Shown: positions 25,669 through 34,953 of the stretch, piece after piece
Position numbering within the stretch: position 1 is the stretch's first letter
How the letters are laid out: the number at the start of each line of letters is the position of its first letter
Source: Catenovulum sediminis
GTDB lineage: Bacteria; Pseudomonadota; Gammaproteobacteria; Enterobacterales; Alteromonadaceae
Assembly (NCBI RefSeq): GCF_040270295.1
Contig: NZ_JBELOE010000265.1
Length of the DNA stretch: 64,000 nt
Direction: 5' to 3' (one strand)
Made by a program: the position numbers and the translations under genes
Notes under the pieces: model-generated
What the model was told of the DNA's origin: nothing
Database searches by the model: none
What the model saw: the letters and a program-made list of their open reading frames with translations, nothing else

Positions 25669-27009
25669 TTAGCCCTCCTTCTCGATTTGCGTTAATCGTT
25701 CACGCAAAATCGAACCATAGTCGTATTTGCCAGGACATACGAAGGTACATAAAGCTAAATCTTCTTCGTCTAGTTCCAGACAACCTAAAGCCTGAGCCGA
25801 GTCGACATCGCCAGAGATTAAATCACGCAACAATAATGTTGGTAAGATATCTAATGGCATTACGCGCTCATAGTTACCAATTGGAACCATTGCTCGGTCT
25901 GAACCACGCGTAGTGGTTGTAAAATTGAATAACTTTTTAGGTGTAAGGTGTGACAAATACGCACGGGTAACAGAAAACATGTCTGAACCTGGCATAACCC
26001 AACCAAAAAGCTCTTTTTCACGACCTTCAGGTATTACAGAAATTTGGTTTACATAACGTCCCAAATATCCATGTACACCCGCAGCTGCACGGCCGGCCAA
26101 CACAGAACCTGATATAATACGTAATTCACCGCTTTCTAGTTCACCGTCTGTCAACTCTTCAATCGACGCGCCGACTAAGGTTCGAATCAGTTTTGGCTCT
26201 TTTACACTAGGCCCAGCTAACGCGACAACGCGAGAAACTGGCAAGTCACCTGTAACAAACAACTGACCAAAAGCAATAACATCTTGATAGCCAATGTGCC
26301 AAACTGTTTTTTCCATGCTGACTGGATCTAAAAAGTGAATATGCGTACCCACCAATCCAGCAGGATGACCACCTTTAAACTCATGTACTTCTGCTTCTGA
26401 AATAGTTGGAATTTCAGCCCCAGGAGCTTTACACAAGAATAATTTTGGCGCCAATTTAGCCAATAATGTTAAACCATTTTTGAAATCTTCCTCTTGACCT
26501 TTAATCACAACTGCAGGATCTGCAGCCAGTGGATTAGTATCAATTGCAGTAACAAAAATAGATGAAGGAGTGCTGTCAATGGCGGGGGTTTTGCTGAAAG
26601 GTCGAGTGCGTAATGCATTCCACAAACCAGATTCAACTAGATTATCAACAATTTGTTGACGCTCTAGTGAAGCAAGTTGCTCAACGCTATACTTTGCAAA
26701 CTCAACTTTTTCGTCGCCCTGAACTTCGATTACAACTGACTGTAATACGCGTTTAGCACCACGGTTGATTTCTTTAACTACCCCTGCTGCTGGTGCAGTG
26801 AATTTTACGCCGGGATTCTTTTTATCCTCAAAAAGAATCTGTCCTTTTTTAACCACGTCGTCGACACGAACGTGCATGGTAGGACGCATGCCGAGGTATT
26901 CTTCACCAAGGATAGCAACTTTAGTAACGGGCTTGCCGTTCGATATTGCTTGTTGTGGAGTTCCCGCTACAGGAACATCCAAGCCTTTCTTGATAGTTAT
27001 CATACTCAT
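25669..27009 (-). CDS. nqrA: Na+-NQR subunit A
   Basis: A 446-residue peripheral subunit that contributes to the ubiquinone site. ITIKKGLDVPVAGTPQQ, LGEEYLGMRPTMHVRV, LFEDKKNPGVKFTAPAAG, RPFSKTPAIDS and LGCLELDEEDLALCTFVCPG track the Vibrio protein closely. First gene of the operon nqrABCDEF-apbE-nqrM. The true start may be the third codon (ATG at 27003), which gives the MITIKKGLD start of Vibrio NqrA; neither start has a strong ribosome-binding site. Confidence 0.96.
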   Translation of the reverse strand: MSMITIKKGLDVPVAGTPQQAISNGKPVTKVAILGEEYLGMRPTMHVRVDDVVKKGQILFEDKKNPGVKFTAPAAGVVKEINRGAKRVLQSVVIEVQGDEKVEFAKYSVEQLASLERQQIVDNLVESGLWNALRTRPFSKTPAIDSTPSSIFVTAIDTNPLAADPAVVIKGQEEDFKNGLTLLAKLAPKLFLCKAPGAEIPTISEAEVHEFKGGHPAGLVGTHIHFLDPVSMEKTVWHIGYQDVIAFGQLFVTGDLPVSRVVALAGPSVKEPKLIRTLVGASIEELTDGELESGELRIISGSVLAGRAAAGVHGYLGRYVNQISVIPEGREKELFGWVMPGSDMFSVTRAYLSHLTPKKLFNFTTTTRGSDRAMVPIGNYERVMPLDILPTLLLRDLISGDVDSAQALGCLELDEEDLALCTFVCPGKYDYGSILRERLTQIEKEG

Positions 27010-27312
27010 TGCACTTGTATTTAAAGGTTTAAAACGAAAATTTGAATTTTGTTCGCTTTGCGCATTTCGCTTGAGTGAATCTCAAAACGAAAATAGGTCA
27101 TCCGCTGCTGAATTTTATACTTAATATTTAAACCCGCGGATTTTAACATTGTTTTGCAACATGTATCCACGAAAAATAAGGAATTGATTGAGATTAGGTG
27201 AAATTTTTATGATTGACAATTTGAAATAAAAAACATTTGACCAAAAACTGCTTGATTTTTAGCCAACACAACATAAAAGGCTCCGACGGAGCCTTTTACG
27301 AGTCATATTTAA
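27010..27312. promoter_or_regulatory. Upstream region of the nqr operon and 3' region of fabV
   Basis: About 300 bases with no gene. The nqr promoter should lie here, read leftward. An 11-bp direct repeat AAAACGAAAAT occurs at 27031-27041 and 27084-27094, 53 bases apart, and could be a regulator site. The fabV side holds a hairpin terminator. I cannot name a regulator. Confidence 0.4.
27275..27297 (-). terminator. Intrinsic terminator of fabV
   Basis: AAAAGGCTCC (27275-27284), loop GAC, GGAGCCTTTT (27288-27297): a ten-base-pair stem with T-run in both directions, 15 bases past the fabV stop. Confidence 0.85.
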
Positions 27313-28500
27313 CTATGCATCAAAATCAGCTATTGGGCTAACATCTGCATCATAATCAACTTCTTCAAAGCCAAAGCCGAAAAGCTTTAAAAACTCCTCG
27401 TTGTATGACTTGTAGTCAGTCAATTCAAATATATTGTCGCTGGTTACCTGTGGCCATAACTTTTCTATTTTTTCTTGAGTTTCTTTGTTTAGTTCAGGCA
27501 GGTCCATTCTGTAACGTCCCGCTTCATCTAACAAAGGCTCTGAGCTATATAAACCTTGGGTAAACAAACGATATGCTTGTTCGATACACCCTTCATGGGT
27601 CCCTTCTTCTTTCATCACTTTGTACAATAGTGAGATATACAAAGGCATAATTGGGATAGCAGAGCTGGCCTGAGTCACTAAAGCTTTTAATACCCCAATT
27701 GACGCTTCGCCATTTAGCTTGCTTAGTGTATTTTCTGTCATTTGGCGGCTGGTTTGATATAAATGCTCTTTAGCTTGACCAATGGTCGCATCGCCGTAAA
27801 TTGGCCACGTTAGCTTGTCACCTAAATATGTATAGGCAACTGTTTTTACACCTTCTGCCAATACATCAGCTTCAACCAATGCATCAATCCACATTTGCCA
27901 ATCTTCACCACCCATTACAGCAACTGTATTGTCGATTTCCTCTTGTGACGCAGGTTCAACGGTAACATCCTCAATTACCAATTTATCTGTGTTAAGGTTT
28001 TTAGCTGTATACGCTTTTTCAATCGGCTTTAAAGTAGAGGATATTAACTCACCTGTCTTTGGATGCTTGCGACGCGGAGATGCTAAACTATACACAACCA
28101 GATCAATTTTACCCATTTCCGCTTTAATTAACTCAATAGCTTGTTGTTTAATCTCATCAGAAAAAGCATCACCATTGATATTTTTAGACCACAAACCTTC
28201 TTTTTCTGCAGCAGCCTGAAAAGCAGCAGTATTATACCAACCGGCGGTCGCAGTTTTGCGCTCTGTGGCTGGTTTTTCAAAAAAGATACCTAAAGTACTG
28301 GCGCCGCCACCAAATGCAGCCGTGATACGTGAAGCCAAACCATAACCGGTCGAAGAACCAATCACCAATACATTTTTAGGTGCATCTTCTACTTTGGGTT
28401 GTGCTTTAACATAGTCTATTTGCCTTTGAACATTCGCAGCACAACCCGTTGGATGAGCATTGGTACAAATAAAACCACGAACTTTTGGTTTGATAACCAT
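27313..28500 (-). CDS. fabV: Enoyl-ACP reductase FabV (trans-2-enoyl-CoA reductase, NADH)
   Basis: A 395-residue enoyl reductase of the FabV class, final step of the fatty-acid elongation cycle. It starts MVIKPKVRGFICTNAHPTGC, the standard FabV N-terminus. NADH motif LVIGSSTGYGLASRI, then SPRRKHPKTGELISSTLKPI, and the active-site Y-x8-K as YGDATIGQAK. FabV enzymes are typically resistant to triclosan; that is family knowledge. It lies 29 bases after the TRAP binding-protein gene on the same strand, so it may be co-transcribed with it although the functions are unrelated. No fabI is visible here. Confidence 0.95.
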   Translation of the reverse strand: MVIKPKVRGFICTNAHPTGCAANVQRQIDYVKAQPKVEDAPKNVLVIGSSTGYGLASRITAAFGGGASTLGIFFEKPATERKTATAGWYNTAAFQAAAEKEGLWSKNINGDAFSDEIKQQAIELIKAEMGKIDLVVYSLASPRRKHPKTGELISSTLKPIEKAYTAKNLNTDKLVIEDVTVEPASQEEIDNTVAVMGGEDWQMWIDALVEADVLAEGVKTVAYTYLGDKLTWPIYGDATIGQAKEHLYQTSRQMTENTLSKLNGEASIGVLKALVTQASSAIPIMPLYISLLYKVMKEEGTHEGCIEQAYRLFTQGLYSSEPLLDEAGRYRMDLPELNKETQEKIEKLWPQVTSDNIFELTDYKSYNEEFLKLFGFGFEEVDYDADVSPIADFDA

Positions 28501-28529
28501 ATCTAAATTCCTATTCTTTATTGTGTTAA

Positions 28530-29642
28530 CTATTCGGTTGCAGTTGCACTGTCTTGCCAGTTTAAGCCCCTGCGGTTTTTATAATAATCTAACTCGGTTA
28601 ATTCATGATATTCCGCAGCCTGTTGCAAAAATGAAGCATAAGAAGAAAATATTTCCTGCGCCTGAGGATCAGAGGCTACCAATTGTTTAACCACTTTCTG
28701 ACTAGATGCTTTAAGCGCTTCAATAACTTCTGTCGGGAATTTTCTAATCTGCACACCTTTTTCTTTTAAACTTTGTAGCGCTTGATTATTCTTAGCTGTG
28801 TACAACGCTAACATATTTGCATTTGCCGCTTCTATTGCAATTTCAACAATCTTTTTTAAATCTTCCGGTAGCGAAGATAAGGCTTGTTGATTAATAATAA
28901 ACTCCAATGCAGCCCCCGGCTCTTGCCAACCAGTCACGTAATAATAAGGCGCTGTTTTATACAAACCAAAAGCTAAATCATTATATGGGCCGACCCAGTC
29001 AGCAGCATCAATGGCACCACTTTGCATTGCACTGTATAACTCGCCACCGGGCAGTTGCACTGGGATACCGCCCAAATCTGCGATAACCTCACCGGCTAAG
29101 CCTGGCATACGCATTTTTAAGCCTTTAATATCATCTAAGCTATTAATTTCTTTTTGAAACCAGCCGGCCATTTGGACCCCCGTGTTCCCACCGGGATAAG
29201 GAACTAAACCAAATGGTTCATAAAGCTTTTGCCACAATTGCAGCCCACCACCATGATAAAACCACGCATTAGTTTCTTGCGCATTCATACCAAAAGGAAT
29301 GGTCGTAAATAAAGGTGCAGCCGGGATTTTTCCTTTCCAATAATAAGCAGCACCATGGCCGATTTGTGCAGCGCCACTTTTGACTGCGTCAAATGTTTGT
29401 AGCGCAGGTACCATCTCGCCTGCACCATAAACACTTATGCTTAACCTTCCGCCTGACATTTGCTCAACATTTTTAGCAAAATCTTCGGGGATTGTACCTA
29501 AACCTGGAAAATTTTTCGGCCAGGTTGTGACCATTTTCCACTTAAAACTTTGTTGCTCCACAGCCTGTTCAGCTGTACTTTTTTGCTCGCCGCAAGCTGC
29601 CAAGCCTAGCGCAACAAAACACAATAATAATCTTGTAATCAT
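28530..29642 (-). CDS. dctP: TRAP transporter substrate-binding lipoprotein (DctP/TakP family)
   Basis: A 370-residue periplasmic receptor with a lipoprotein signal (lipobox LAAC, Cys17). FKWKMVTTWPKNFPG at the mature N-terminus, SGGRLSISVYGAGEM, GLKMRMPGLAGEV with the carboxylate-binding Arg, and AADWVGPYNDLAFGLYK are typical of the 2-oxo-acid (TakP) branch rather than the C4-dicarboxylate DctP branch. So the likely ligand is a keto acid or similar monocarboxylate, probably as a metal complex. It is the third gene after dctQ and dctM. Confidence 0.9.
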   Translation of the reverse strand: MITRLLLCFVALGLAACGEQKSTAEQAVEQQSFKWKMVTTWPKNFPGLGTIPEDFAKNVEQMSGGRLSISVYGAGEMVPALQTFDAVKSGAAQIGHGAAYYWKGKIPAAPLFTTIPFGMNAQETNAWFYHGGGLQLWQKLYEPFGLVPYPGGNTGVQMAGWFQKEINSLDDIKGLKMRMPGLAGEVIADLGGIPVQLPGGELYSAMQSGAIDAADWVGPYNDLAFGLYKTAPYYYVTGWQEPGAALEFIINQQALSSLPEDLKKIVEIAIEAANANMLALYTAKNNQALQSLKEKGVQIRKFPTEVIEALKASSQKVVKQLVASDPQAQEIFSSYASFLQQAAEYHELTELDYYKNRRGLNWQDSATATE

Positions 29643-29662
29643 TAGTAATAACCCTGTTTTTA

Positions 29663-31042
29663 TTAATATTCCACTTCAAATACTTGTTTTGGTAGCCAAG
29701 TTGACAACTCTGGCCATATGGCAAGTGCAATTAAAACCAATAGTTGAATCAGGATAAACGGCATAACCCCTTTATATATCTGAGTAGTTTTAACGGTTTT
29801 AGGTGCCACACCTCTTAAATAAAATAATGCAAAACCAAAGGGTGGTGTTAAAAACGAAGTTTGCAAGTTAAGCGCGATCATAATACCCAACCACACAGGA
29901 TCCAAGCCCATTGCCAATAAAACAGGCGCAACAATCGGCACGACAACAAAAGTAATTTCAATAAAATCTAAGATAAAGCCTAACAAGAAGATAATCAGCA
30001 TAACCAACAATGTTGCCGTAAACAATCCACCGGGCAAACCATTAAACAATTGGTGAATGAGCTCTTCTCCACCTAAACCACGGAAAACAAGTGAGAATAA
30101 CGAAGCGCCGATAAGTATCAAAAACACCATACTGGTACATCGAACCGTCGCCTGATTAATAGCTTTAATATTCTCAAGATTTAATCCACCTTTAAAAGCG
30201 GCGAGTAACAGTGCACCAAAAGCGCCTATAGCGGCCGCTTCTGTTGGGGTCGCAAAACCAAATAAAATTGAACCCAAAACAACAAATATCAGCAACAACG
30301 GCGGTAAAATTGCACCAACCAGCGTTCTAATATCGGGTCTATCTTGCTGTTTTAAATCAATTTTAGGTAATAGTTCTGGCTTAAAAAATGCAATTGCTAA
30401 TATATACAACATATACAGCATCACCAGCATAATGCCGGGGATAATTGCGCCGACAAATAGATCGCCAACTGATACAGATTCAGGCGAAAAAATTCCCATA
30501 TCTAACTGTGCCTGTTGAAAGGCATTTGAAATCACATCGCCTAACAAAACTAAAGCGATTGAGGGTGGAATAATTTGTCCAAGTGTGCCAACCGCACATA
30601 TCGTACCTGTTGCAATGGCTGGAGAGTATTTTTGCTTAAGCATTGCCGGCAAAGACAACAACCCCATAGTGACAACCGTCGCACCCACAATTCCGGTACT
30701 CGCAGCTAGCAAGGCACCGACAAAAATAACGGCAAACGCTAAACCACCTCTAAATTTGGAAAATAATTGAGAGATTGCAAGCAATAAAGACTCCGCAATT
30801 TTTGAGCGTTCTAATGTCACCCCCATAAAGACAAACAAAGGCACAGCTAATAAGGTTTGGTTATTCATAATGCCAAAGATTCGACTGGGCAATGCATGCA
30901 TAAATGCGCCATCGAATACCCCAAACACATAACCTAACCCAGCGAATGAGAGCGCCGTACCTGCCAGCGCAATGGCAACCGGATAACCAGACAACAATAC
31001 AATACAAACGCTGATAAAGAGTAAAATAGACAAGTAATCCAT
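29663..31042 (-). CDS. dctM: TRAP transporter large permease (DctM)
   Basis: A 459-residue membrane protein with about 12 helices. GAALLAASTGIVGATVVTMGLLS with its neighbour GTICAVGTLGQIIPPSIAL, the pair of conserved pore blocks, and GFILDFIEITFVVVPIVAP identify the DctM subunit. Its start overlaps the dctQ stop by one base (TAATG-like coupling). Drives Na+-coupled uptake of the substrate delivered by the lipoprotein encoded next. Confidence 0.94.
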   Translation of the reverse strand: MDYLSILLFISVCIVLLSGYPVAIALAGTALSFAGLGYVFGVFDGAFMHALPSRIFGIMNNQTLLAVPLFVFMGVTLERSKIAESLLLAISQLFSKFRGGLAFAVIFVGALLAASTGIVGATVVTMGLLSLPAMLKQKYSPAIATGTICAVGTLGQIIPPSIALVLLGDVISNAFQQAQLDMGIFSPESVSVGDLFVGAIIPGIMLVMLYMLYILAIAFFKPELLPKIDLKQQDRPDIRTLVGAILPPLLLIFVVLGSILFGFATPTEAAAIGAFGALLLAAFKGGLNLENIKAINQATVRCTSMVFLILIGASLFSLVFRGLGGEELIHQLFNGLPGGLFTATLLVMLIIFLLGFILDFIEITFVVVPIVAPVLLAMGLDPVWLGIMIALNLQTSFLTPPFGFALFYLRGVAPKTVKTTQIYKGVMPFILIQLLVLIALAIWPELSTWLPKQVFEVEY

Positions 31043-31551
31043 TATCTATTCCCCTTCATAATTTGAGCTGTTGCTCTTAGCACTTCTGCAACCCCTTGCG
31101 CCAACAAAGTAATACAAAAGCCTAAAATTAGGGTTTTAAAAATATACACAAACTGCAGTCCACCGGCGTCTGATGAGCCCTCTAGAATTTGCCAGCTATC
31201 CGTAACGAAGGGTAAAGCCAAATAAAACACACAAATCATAAACGGCAATAACAACAAGAAAAAGCCCAATATTGAAACCCAAGCTTTAGTAACAACAGAA
31301 AATCGATGATAAAAAACGTCCACTCGAACATGTTCGTTATGTTTTAGCGTATACCCTGCGCCAAGTAAAAAAATTGCAGAATGGAAATACAAAACGATTT
31401 CTTGCATCGCGATAGAACCAAAAGAAAAGCCGTATCTGAGCACAACAATAGCGGTCATCAACAATACAATCAGGGGACAAAACCAAGATACACATCTTCC
31501 TAGTTTTTCAGCAAAGCATTCGAGCGAATCAGCTATTTTTATTATATTCAT
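31042..31551 (-). CDS. dctQ: TRAP transporter small permease (DctQ)
   Basis: A 169-residue membrane protein with four helices. SIAMQEIVLYFHSAIFLLGAGY, NEHVRVDVFYHR and the closing hydrophobic helix are the DctQ signature. It is the first gene of dctQ-dctM-dctP. The gap to bolA upstream is 86 bases and shows no clear promoter. Confidence 0.92.
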   Translation of the reverse strand: MNIIKIADSLECFAEKLGRCVSWFCPLIVLLMTAIVVLRYGFSFGSIAMQEIVLYFHSAIFLLGAGYTLKHNEHVRVDVFYHRFSVVTKAWVSILGFFLLLLPFMICVFYLALPFVTDSWQILEGSSDAGGLQFVYIFKTLILGFCITLLAQGVAEVLRATAQIMKGNR

Positions 31552-31637
31552 TTATCTAAATTCGTTTTTTAAGGTGTATTAACGAGTCAATATTTTGCGC
31601 GCAATTAGACCCAAGTTGTCCGACAAATACAAGTCCC

Positions 31638-31961
31638 TTATGACTTGTCAGACTTGCTCCCGCCCATACAATTTGGCGATAACGGTACCCGACCTTGCTG
31701 CGCTTCCCATTCATCTTCTGTATAAGTGTGGATTGCCAAAGCATGTACAGGCCCTTCAAGCTCTTGTGCCAAACATTGATTGACACTGCGGTGTCTGGTT
31801 ATCAACCGTTGCCCCTCAAAAACCCTGCTAACGATAATGACTTTATAATGTGAATCAGTCGCTGTCCCACTATGCATGTGGCTTTCGTTTTGCACATCTA
31901 ATACAGTTGGTTCGAAAGTATTTAGTAGTTTTTGCTGAATTTTCTGATCTAATGTGTTCAT
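31638..31961 (-). CDS. bolA: BolA family protein
   Basis: A 107-residue BolA: ESHMHSGTATDSHYKVIIVS with the conserved His and GxxxxSHF-type block, FEGQRLITRHRSVNQCL, and GPVHALAIHTYTEDEW. BolA pairs with monothiol glutaredoxins in Fe-S trafficking and affects cell shape in E. coli. It stands alone between dctQ and alkB on the same strand. Confidence 0.94.
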   Translation of the reverse strand: MNTLDQKIQQKLLNTFEPTVLDVQNESHMHSGTATDSHYKVIIVSRVFEGQRLITRHRSVNQCLAQELEGPVHALAIHTYTEDEWEAQQGRVPLSPNCMGGSKSDKS

Positions 31962-32022
31962 AAAACGCTCTGTTTATTGTGTGCGGTGTTAAAGGTATAC
32001 CAAAGTTGCGGAAAAACACGCT

Positions 32023-32643
32023 TTACGTATGTATATATCTAAAAGTTAAATTAATTCGGCCTTTATCAAGCTTTAGTCTTTTAGGTAGCGAATGATACCA
32101 GAATTCCTGGGTACATCCTGCCATAATTAACAAACTTCCATTGCTGAGCTCGATATCGTACTGCTGAGCACTTAAACGATGTTTTAGTTTAAAAATACGG
32201 GGTTGACCAAAACTAAAAGAAGCGATCACAGGCGCTTTTCCCAACTCAGCTTCATCATCAGCGTGCCATCCCATACAATCTTTGCCGTCACGATATAAAT
32301 TTGCAAGCACGGAGTTAAAAGCAGCCCCACATGTTTGTGTTGCTAACTCAGCAAGTTGTTTAACGCCTTGTGGCCAAATTTCACTTTTAAATTTTTTACC
32401 GGAATAACTATACGAAAAATGACTATCTCCGCAAAATGCCTGTAATCTGGGAATTTTATGCGCTTTACCATACACCACCAAACTTTCCTGACGCCAGTTA
32501 AGTGAATGATAAAGCCATTGATACCATTGCTGTGCGACCCCCAGCTCCAATAAATTAGGGTAATAATATAACTCTGAATTTGGGAGGTTAATATGTTGAG
32601 GCTGAATTTTAGACATTGGCGACAACAGAATAGATAAAACCAT
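32023..32643 (-). CDS. alkB: AlkB-type 2-oxoglutarate/Fe(II) dioxygenase
   Basis: A 206-residue DNA-repair dioxygenase of the ALKBH2-like bacterial group, which oxidatively removes N-methyl lesions. GWHADDEAELG supplies the HxD iron ligands, WYHSLPKR the distal His, and RINLTFR the 2-oxoglutarate-binding Arg. PRLQAFCGDSHFSYSYSG is the nucleotide-recognition region. ASFSFGQPRIFKLKH fits the family. Translation could begin at ATG 32643 or at 32616 (MSKIQ); neither has a clear ribosome-binding site. No LexA or Ada operator seen. Confidence 0.9.
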   Translation of the reverse strand: MVLSILLSPMSKIQPQHINLPNSELYYYPNLLELGVAQQWYQWLYHSLNWRQESLVVYGKAHKIPRLQAFCGDSHFSYSYSGKKFKSEIWPQGVKQLAELATQTCGAAFNSVLANLYRDGKDCMGWHADDEAELGKAPVIASFSFGQPRIFKLKHRLSAQQYDIELSNGSLLIMAGCTQEFWYHSLPKRLKLDKGRINLTFRYIHT

Positions 32644-32695
32644 TACATATATGCATAGAAATTAATTTTAATCGGATAAACAAACGAAGACAAAC

Positions 32696-33877
32696 GTGAA
32701 CCCCAGAATATATGATAAAATACGGCTTTTGATTTATCAGATGAGAAACTCAGTGCAAAATAACCACCTTTGTAATATTAACAATCAATCGCTGACCCTT
32801 TGGCGCTTTCCCAAACAAGAAATAAGCTCATCGTTACAAGCGTGGGACAGCGCTGACGCTTTATTGGTCGAACGTTTCATAACTGAATTTAACCTGACTG
32901 AGTCGGTGCGTGTTGTCACTCTGAATGATAACTTTGGTATGATTACGCTTGCATTAAATGCCTATCAACCACAGTTTTTTAATGATTCGCATATTAGTCA
33001 CCTTGCGTTGGCCGCCAATGCACAAACAAACAACATCGCCCCAATAAATAACACTGTATATGCCCTACAAGACATAAATGAAGCGGATGTCTATTTATTA
33101 AAAATACCCAAAAATTTAGATTTTCTTGAGGCTCAATTGGCCTATCTGCATGCACACGGCCCAGCGGATTTAACCCTTATTGCAGCAGCCAAAGCAACAG
33201 ACATCAACAAATCTGTGGTTAAACTATTTAACCGTTATTTCAAAAATGTAGATGTCAGTCTTGCACATAAAAAATCTCGCACAATTAGCGCATTAAATAA
33301 GCAAAAAAGTCCTTACTCTTCTTACCAATACTGGAAAAACTGGCAAACATCTGACAACACAGCAATTTATAATGCACCCAATGTATTTTCCAGAAGCCAA
33401 TTAGATCAGGGTGCTGCCTTTTTAATGGCCAATTTACCGGATTGTAACGGCAAAAACGTGATTGATTTAGCGTGTGGTAATGGCGTTATTAGCACAGCCA
33501 TTGCACAGCAAAAACCAGCGAATATTATTTTAGTAGACGAATCTTACATGGCGATAGAATCAGCCAAAAAAAACCTGCTAAATGATACAATCAGCGCTAA
33601 ATCCGAATTCTATTTGAATGATTGTTTAACAGGATTTGCAGACAACAGCGCGGATATTATTGTATGCAACCCACCTTTCCACCAACAAAAAGCCATTACG
33701 ACACATATTGCTATGCAAATGTTTAGTGACGCAAAGCGCGTACTAAAAAATGGCGGTGAATTGCGTATCGTGGGTAATGCTCACCTTGGATATAAAAATC
33801 AATTGCAATCTATTTTCGGTGATGTGAATTTTATCAACCAAAATGACAAATTTGTTATATTAAGCACCATCAAGTAA
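32696..33877 (+). CDS. rlmG: 23S rRNA (guanine-1835-N2)-methyltransferase RlmG
   Basis: A 393-residue protein with tandem methyltransferase domains, as in RlmG/RsmC. The N-terminal catalytically dead half has SLTLWRFPKQE and LNDNFGMITLAL; the active C-terminal half has VFSRSQLDQGAAFLM, the SAM motif VIDLACGNGVIS and NPPFHQQKAIT. These match E. coli RlmG (378 residues) better than RsmC. The start given is GTG at 32696; ATG at 32741 would also suit the family length. It is followed by the cyclophilin gene after 22 bases. Confidence 0.9.
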   Translation: MNPRIYDKIRLLIYQMRNSVQNNHLCNINNQSLTLWRFPKQEISSSLQAWDSADALLVERFITEFNLTESVRVVTLNDNFGMITLALNAYQPQFFNDSHISHLALAANAQTNNIAPINNTVYALQDINEADVYLLKIPKNLDFLEAQLAYLHAHGPADLTLIAAAKATDINKSVVKLFNRYFKNVDVSLAHKKSRTISALNKQKSPYSSYQYWKNWQTSDNTAIYNAPNVFSRSQLDQGAAFLMANLPDCNGKNVIDLACGNGVISTAIAQQKPANIILVDESYMAIESAKKNLLNDTISAKSEFYLNDCLTGFADNSADIIVCNPPFHQQKAITTHIAMQMFSDAKRVLKNGGELRIVGNAHLGYKNQLQSIFGDVNFINQNDKFVILSTIK

Positions 33878-33899
33878 TTGAGACCTCAGGAGCTGAACA

Positions 33900-34490
33900 A
33901 TGCAAAAGTTACTTTCTTTATTTTTATTTTCTTTGTTGATTTGCCAGCCAGCACTGGCTAACAAGTTAGATACGCAAGAATCTAACTTATATCCCCGAGT
34001 AAAGTTTGAAACCACGATGGGCGATATTATTGTTGAATTAAACCGAAGAAAAGCCCCTATAACCGTTGCCAACTTTTTAACTTATGTTGTAAAAGGCGAG
34101 TATAACGACACAGTATTTCACCGTGTCATCCCAAATTTTGTTGTCCAAGGCGGTGGATATGACGCTGAATATAATGAAAAAATGGTGGGAGAAGCTATTT
34201 TTAATGAAAGTGGTAATGGGCTAACAAATGACCGGATGACAATTGCGATGGCACGCATGAGTGACCCACACTCGGCTGTACGTCAATTCTTTTTTAATAT
34301 GCAAGATAATAACAACTTAAACCCAGGCCGGGACTGGGGTTACACAGTATTTGGCTATGTTGAATCGGGTGAAGAGGTGTTAGAAAAGATAGCGCAAGTC
34401 GAAACCCACTATAGTACTGATTTTGGTTCGGCAGATGTGCCAATTAACGCCATTTTAATAAAAACTGCAACTTTGTTACCGAGAAGCTAA
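33900..34490 (+). CDS. Periplasmic peptidyl-prolyl cis-trans isomerase (cyclophilin, PpiA-type)
   Basis: A 196-residue cyclophilin with a signal peptide (LLSLFLFSLLICQPALA, cleavage near residue 21). KFETTMGDIIVELNRRKAPITV, FHRVIPNFVVQGGGYD and ARMSDPHSAVRQFFFN carry the catalytic Arg, Phe and Gln positions, in the form seen in E. coli PpiA. It should assist folding of periplasmic proteins. AGGAG lies just upstream of the ATG. It may be co-transcribed with rlmG. Confidence 0.93.
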   Translation: MQKLLSLFLFSLLICQPALANKLDTQESNLYPRVKFETTMGDIIVELNRRKAPITVANFLTYVVKGEYNDTVFHRVIPNFVVQGGGYDAEYNEKMVGEAIFNESGNGLTNDRMTIAMARMSDPHSAVRQFFFNMQDNNNLNPGRDWGYTVFGYVESGEEVLEKIAQVETHYSTDFGSADVPINAILIKTATLLPRS

Positions 34491-34537
34491 TTGCCGTCTA
34501 TACTGAAAAAATGATAAGTATATTTGAGCAGTAGCCT

Positions 34538-34861
34538 GTGAGAGTAAATCAATTTGTTGAGTTAAAATCGAAACAACTTGCACACTATGTGCGAGCTTTT
34601 CTCGCTCGCCAAGTCGAGTACAGCGAGCTAGATATGTTTGTCTGGGATACATTAGAAGAATGGGGACAAGTCACTATTCAAAAAAATGAGGCGTACTCAG
34701 AAAAAGAACGAGTATTCTGGCATTTGATTCACCAAGTGAGCTTTTGGCCTCAGGACACTCTGCAAACTGACTCGTTATTAATAGACGAATTGAACATTTG
34801 CGCTAATTTTATTTGTGATCAAGGCGGTTTTCCAATGGATTGCATTGGCATCCGTCCTTAA
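34538..34861 (+). CDS. Conserved-looking hypothetical protein
   Basis: A 107-residue acidic, tryptophan-rich cytoplasmic protein starting GTG at 34538. It has no signal peptide or helix for the membrane. WDTLEEWGQV and the pattern FWHLIHQVSFWP suggest a compact helical domain. I do not recognise the family. It lies between the cyclophilin and the AmpG-like gene on the same strand, 47 and 92 bases away. Codon usage looks like its neighbours, so I believe it is real. Confidence 0.6.
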   Translation: MRVNQFVELKSKQLAHYVRAFLARQVEYSELDMFVWDTLEEWGQVTIQKNEAYSEKERVFWHLIHQVSFWPQDTLQTDSLLIDELNICANFICDQGGFPMDCIGIRP

Positions 34862-34953
34862 CCCTATTTATGTTAATTCAATCGTAAGCATTTCTTCTCC
34901 TTACGCCATGAGTTTGATAGGCTTAGAAAATAACAAATTCAAAGTCTATCAAT

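Noticed and set aside
28530..31551. TRAP transporter as ectoine uptake system (TeaABC-like)
   Set aside because: The binding protein fits the 2-oxo-acid TakP branch and lies 10 kb away, next to fabV; nothing links it to the ectoine genes.
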